From: Hydra vulgaris
Taxonomy: Eukaryota > Cnidaria > Hydrozoa > Anthoathecata > Hydridae
Assembly: GCF_038396675.1 (NCBI RefSeq)
Contig: NC_088928.1
Coordinates: forward strand, 12,434,001-12,498,000
Length of the DNA: 64,000 nt
Direction: 5' to 3'
The notes below the pieces were generated by a model. That model worked only from the letters and a program-made list of their open reading frames with translations. It made no database searches and was not told the origin of the DNA. Made by a program: the position numbers and the translations under genes. This document shows positions 53,660 through 64,000 of the stretch, piece by piece; the first letter of the stretch is position 1; the number at the start of each line of letters is the position of its first letter.

Positions 53660-54860
53660 CAAACTAGATTTTAAGTAGAATAATACAATATATTTCTACA
53701 AGCCATGAGAAACTTTAAAAAGAAAACAATTGATAAAAGTTTTATTACTATATAAACAGTGTAAATACTAAATACAGTTATGAAAACTGTTAAAATGTTA
53801 AAGGTTTGTGAAAAAATTTCTTTTATCTCTAAAAATCTACAGCTAATTTTTTCACAAAGTTGCTTGTTATATTCATTAAAAAATTTATATAAATACAAAA
53901 ATTTTTTAAGTAACAAATTGATTGCAGAAGTTGTAACATAATTGCTTTAAAAGTAATAACACACAAGCTCGTGATGATTACTTTTTAAAAACTTGCAAAA
54001 CTGAAACTATTTTAGTAAATCGGGTTCCAGTTGCCCAAGAATCGCGCACTTATTTGGAATTTACTGAAGCGTTTCTGAAGATATAAGTATGGGTTAACTT
54101 TTATAAACCTATTCAACTTAAACAAAGTTATTGATTAAGAGCAACTTCATTCCCAATTACACATTCTTTTTTGCGTGTATTTCATCATTTTTACTCTTAT
54201 TTTAGTGACATAACATGGGGAGTAGGAGTTTATCGTGTAATTCTTCGTTTTGTAATGCAAACTAAACATAATTTATGCTACTAATGTTATGGAGTTTTTT
54301 TATTTTGAATTAAGTTTTTTTTATTGGTTAATATAAACCGGATGTGTTTTATCTTCGTGTTTTGTTAAACTTAGTTTACGAATAATAGATTAAAATTTTT
54401 TTAAATATTTTGATTTACATGGTGAAACTCAGCATTTAATAACAAAAGTATTTACATAAAATTAAATCAAAATGAAAAATGTGATTAACTGTCATCTTAT
54501 AATTATGCATGTAACGTGAAGTCATTCTTTTTTGGCGTGAATCCACTACAATGAACTATCATATAGCTGATTATCTTTATTGAATAATCCTTTTTTTAGT
54601 CGCGAAATTAGAAACAATACAATCAATTAAACAGATAAATAAAGATGATAAAAAAAAAGTTAAAACTTTTTGAGCGAAGGAAGATTTTAATTTTTGAAAT
54701 AATTTTTATTTGATTTTGAACATCTGCTGATATTAAATATTCAAAATTTTCTTCTTGCATATTTCAAGATTGTTTATCCTTGTATATCAGATGCATCAAA
54801 GACAAGCGAATTTTAATATTAAAGAGGAAAAAGAATCTTAACACAAAAGGTCATTTATAT
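53660..54860. other. AT-rich interval upstream of reticulon gene, no recognised gene
   Basis: Reading frames here are short and low-complexity. Confidence 0.4.
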
Positions 54861-54862
54861 TT

Positions 54863-55102
<240 letters not shown>

Positions 55103-55548
55103 AATATCTACATATATTCAAATATTTTACAAATTAAAAATTTAAATAAAAAAAAGAAATTAAGAAAGCAGCAAAAAGATAAATAGGAAAAAAAAACTTA
55201 TTAATATCAAGAAACAATTCATTAAGAAAGAAGATTCATTTAGATTATTTATTTTTGTTAATTTATATTATTACAGAATTAATAAAATTTTTTGGTTAAT
55301 TTACATTATTGAGCAATCAAACTACATTATTGCGCAATAAAATGAAGTGAGTATTAGTTTATCAAGTAGTTACAAGCCGCCCCCCAAATCATCGCTCTCA
55401 AAGATGCAAAAACTTTTCTTTAGCAATAATGTCTTTAATCCATTTTAAAAAAAGAAACGAAATCCTTTATTTAGAAATACTACTATACTTCATCCTGTCA
55501 TTTTGTATTTTAAAACTGATGGTTTAAGTTATCTTTTATAAATTTTAG

Positions 55549-61435
<5,887 letters not shown>

Positions 61436-61639
61436 ATCAAATGTATTCTGAAATAGATTTTACATTTCATGGAATATTTTCATATAGTACAAGTATTAAT
61501 TTTAACTAAACACCATAATGAAAAACTAAAAAACAAAAAACAGTACAATACTTAACAAACAGTTCAATATTTAAACAGAAAATTTTATGCAATAATAATA
61601 AAATAAGAAATTTTATATATCTAAAACTAAATATACTTA

Positions 61640-61851
61640 TTTCATTTATTATATATATTTATTTTAACATGTAATATTATTATAAACCTAACTAAGATAT
61701 AACAATAAAATAAAAGTAAAATATAATAATATACAGTAACATATAAATATTTATAATAAATAATATTGTAATAATAGTAGTAGCAGTAATAATAATAGAC
61801 GATGATAATCAAAACTCTTGTTTTTGTAATAACAATCAAAATAATATTTAC

Positions 61852-61886
<35 letters not shown>

Positions 61887-61896
61887 TAACAACAAC

Positions 61897-61931
<35 letters not shown>

Positions 61932-61970
61932 TAATAATAACAATAACATTAAAAATAATAATAATAAAGT
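61640..61970. repeat. AT-rich block with (AAT)n microsatellite
   Basis: AATAAT runs at 61,852-61,930 interspersed with AACAAC. Confidence 0.9.
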
Positions 61971-62039
61971 TGTTTCATCAAATTGTAAAGTTGTTTTTGC
62001 TCAATGAGCGTTTTCTCACCTCAAATTCTGCCATAAGTT

Positions 62040-62290
62040 GTATGTGGGCCAACCTGCCCCAATCCTTGGGCCAACCTACGAAACGGGGTAGATTGGCCCA
62101 CCCGATATGACCTAACAAAAACAGTTTTAAATGTGTTGAAAAGCTATTTTGAACTTTTATTAATTTTTTTTCCGGATAGTCTAGGGACTAGTCAACCTTT
62201 TGCCCAAAAACAATAAATTAAAAAAAACAAAAAGTTAAAAAGTTATACATCAAGGAAAAAAAGCGGGCCAACGTGCCCCGATTTTTCCTA
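62040..62290. repeat. GGGCCAACNTGCCCC motif cluster
   Basis: Four related motifs, two direct (about 62,046 and 62,272), one partial (GGGCCAACCTACG, about 62,068) and one inverted (GGGGTAGATTGGCCC, about 62,084). Likely terminal or subterminal repeats of a DNA transposon fragment. Confidence 0.6.
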
Positions 62291-62529
62291 CCTATATAGT
62301 ATATCACATAAAAATGTAATATTAGATGTAATTTTTCATTGTTCGGAAAATAACTACAATTATTTAAGTAATTTTAAAAAAGTTGCATAAAATTACTTAG
62401 GAAATTTTTTTTTTTTTTAGTTCCTTTCTTAAATATTCAATAAATTTATACAAAAAGGTAGTTAATATAAAAGTTGTTATACAATAAAAAAATATAATAA
62501 AATATACAGTTATAAAAACAAAAACAAAA

Positions 62530-63600
62530 ATAAGAACGTGGAGACTCGCAGAAGACCTTCAGGTCTTATCATCAAGAAACACTGAATATTAAATTAACAT
62601 AAATTAATATGAAAAAAACAAAACAATGTCGTAGTAACATTTAGCGAGAAAATAAATTTCGTAAGAATATAAAAATAAAATTGGTATAAAGAAGTTCTTG
62701 ATTCTTTTATATATAAATACAAAAATATTTTAAAAAGTACTGTTTTCATAAACACATAAGGTGTGAATCAGATATTCTATTATATATTACCTTATGTAAT
62801 AAGCTTCATATTCATTTTAAGAAGAATTTAAAAATATAAAAATATGTCTTCAAAAGATAAAATAATTTCTTTTAGTTTTTTCTTGAATGAAAGATAATTC
62901 CACTCATGTAAAAAATCAAAATTTTTTAAAACTATTTTGTTCCAAAGAAAAGCTCCTCGAAATGAAAGGCATGACTTTCCAAAATTAGTTAGAGAAACAG
63001 GTTGCCGAATTAGATTATCATTTCTTAAATTATACAGATTATGAAAAGAAACAGGAGATGCCTTGGTTTTACATTTGTACATAAAACAAAGTATATTAAA
63101 AATATTCAGCTGATAAATATTAAGAATTTTCATTTGAAATAATAATGGTTTGGCATGGGCAAATCAATCTTCATAATTGATAAGATGAACAACATGCTTC
63201 TGCTGACAATAAAGAGGTAACAGGTCAGATTTATTGGTATTACCCCAGGCAATATTTGCATAATTTGTATGGCAATGGATTAAAGAGAAACATAATTGTG
63301 TTAAACTGCGTTTATTTAAAGCATTTCTAGCTTTGTACATTACTCCTATATTTCGAGCAACTTTGTTGCACAACAAATCAATGTGATACTTCCAACTAAA
63401 GTTTTCATCAATATTGATTCCTAAAAATTTAGTAATTGAATTTTGTCAATAAAAAGTTATGGCATAACAGGAGGCAGTAGCATTTTTTTTTGAAGTTTGA
63501 TGAAAAAGTATCCATTTAGTTTTCTCAACATTTAGTGACAGCTTGTTCATTTTAAACCAGTCAGAAACTTTTGTTAACTCCATTAATTTCCATTGCTTGA
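62530..63600 (-). pseudogene. 3' part of an antisense CR1/jockey-like LINE
   Basis: Reading the minus strand from about 63,575: MNKLSLNVEKTKWILFHQTS (63,550), FLGINIDENFSWKYHIDLLC, NKVARNIGVMYKARNALNKR, LCFSLIHCHTNYANIAWGNT, LLPLYCQQKHVVHLINYED (to 63,164), then MKILNIYQLNIFNILCFMYK, NDNLIRQPVSLTNFGKSCLS and FRGAFLWNKIVLKNF (63133-62828). This is the thumb and C-terminal domain after the RT palm. The two open frames are nearly contiguous. The 3' UTR near 62,540-62,580 carries the AGACCTGAAGGTCT hairpin. It is 5'-truncated as typical for LINEs. Confidence 0.82.
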
Positions 63601-63833
63601 ACACCCCTACACATATCTACTTGATTTTTATTAAAAAGGAAAAAATTAAATTATTTTCAGTTGAAAAAAAACATTTTCTGTTGGGGTTTTACACGCAAAA
63701 ACTATTAAATTTTTTATACGTGTATTTATTAATGCATGCGTTTATAAATACACGTATAAGCGTCTAAAAGAATAGAGAAGACTAGACCTTTGTATAGTTT
63801 TGTTTTATTTAACAACTATTGCCTTTTTTTTCA

Positions 63834-63945
63834 AGAAACCTACATTTATTTTTTTAAAGAAACCTACATTTATTTTTTTAAAGAAACCTACATTTATTTT
63901 TTTCAAGTAACCTACATTTATTTTTTTCAAGAAACATTTATTTTG
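63834..63945. repeat. 25-bp tandem repeat, about 4.5 copies
   Basis: AAGAAACCTACATTTATTTT plus TTTTA/C, with the last copies diverged. Confidence 0.9.
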
Positions 63946-64000
63946 TAAAACTACAATGGTTAAAGTATCTTTTAACTTTTATTATACTTCTTGATTTTCA

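Overview
This is an AT-rich eukaryotic window from an invertebrate genome, most likely a cnidarian and probably Hydra. The organism is inferred from composition, intron-exon structure and repeat content; nothing in the sequence names it. There are no bacterial operons. Two interrupted host genes are visible and almost everything else is transposable elements (TEs), their decayed fragments, minisatellites and microsatellites.

Left part (1-12,860): the 3' end of a plus-strand TPR-repeat gene, TMTC-like, with four consecutive exons at 1303-1387, 1996-2110, 2484-2547 and 12705-12860 (stop codon). Its last intron is about 10 kb and holds a 25-bp minisatellite of about 30 copies and a hAT element with an 8-bp target duplication (8660-11240, antisense ZMYM1-like transposase). 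Exon 3 is preceded by a 36-bp minisatellite built from its own splice acceptor and exon start.

Middle part (14,200-53,700) is a TE graveyard: Tc1/mariner remnants, a CR1/jockey-like LINE (16-18.8 kb), and a Tx1/L1-like LINE (19.3-27.7 kb). Within its endonuclease domain lies a Transib DNA transposon (21225-24219) with exact CACAGTG termini, 5-bp CGGCG target duplications and a RAG1-core-like transposase. Further on are a second ZMYM1-like hAT copy, a Tc1-like transposase, a decayed member of an unnamed gene family, a LINE 5' fragment, a full-length but broken Helitron (40058-45159), two LINE fragments lying head to head, and a second type of hAT with ACCGGT-rich ends (50735-53412).

Right part (55,500-61,440): a plus-strand reticulon-like gene of six in-phase exons with L1-like, SINE and microsatellite sequence in its introns. 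It is followed by a foldback MITE and an antisense LINE 3' end (62.5-63.6 kb).

The most interesting signals are: (1) the Transib element, whose ends match the V(D)J recombination heptamer; (2) the minisatellite that multiplies a splice acceptor and the start of its exon; (3) a window-wide excess of long, near-perfect, short-loop inverted duplications placed inside unrelated TE coding regions, which suggests recurrent fold-back or template-switch mutation; and (4) a patch where a LINE-derived filler sits between direct repeats with microhomology at both joints.
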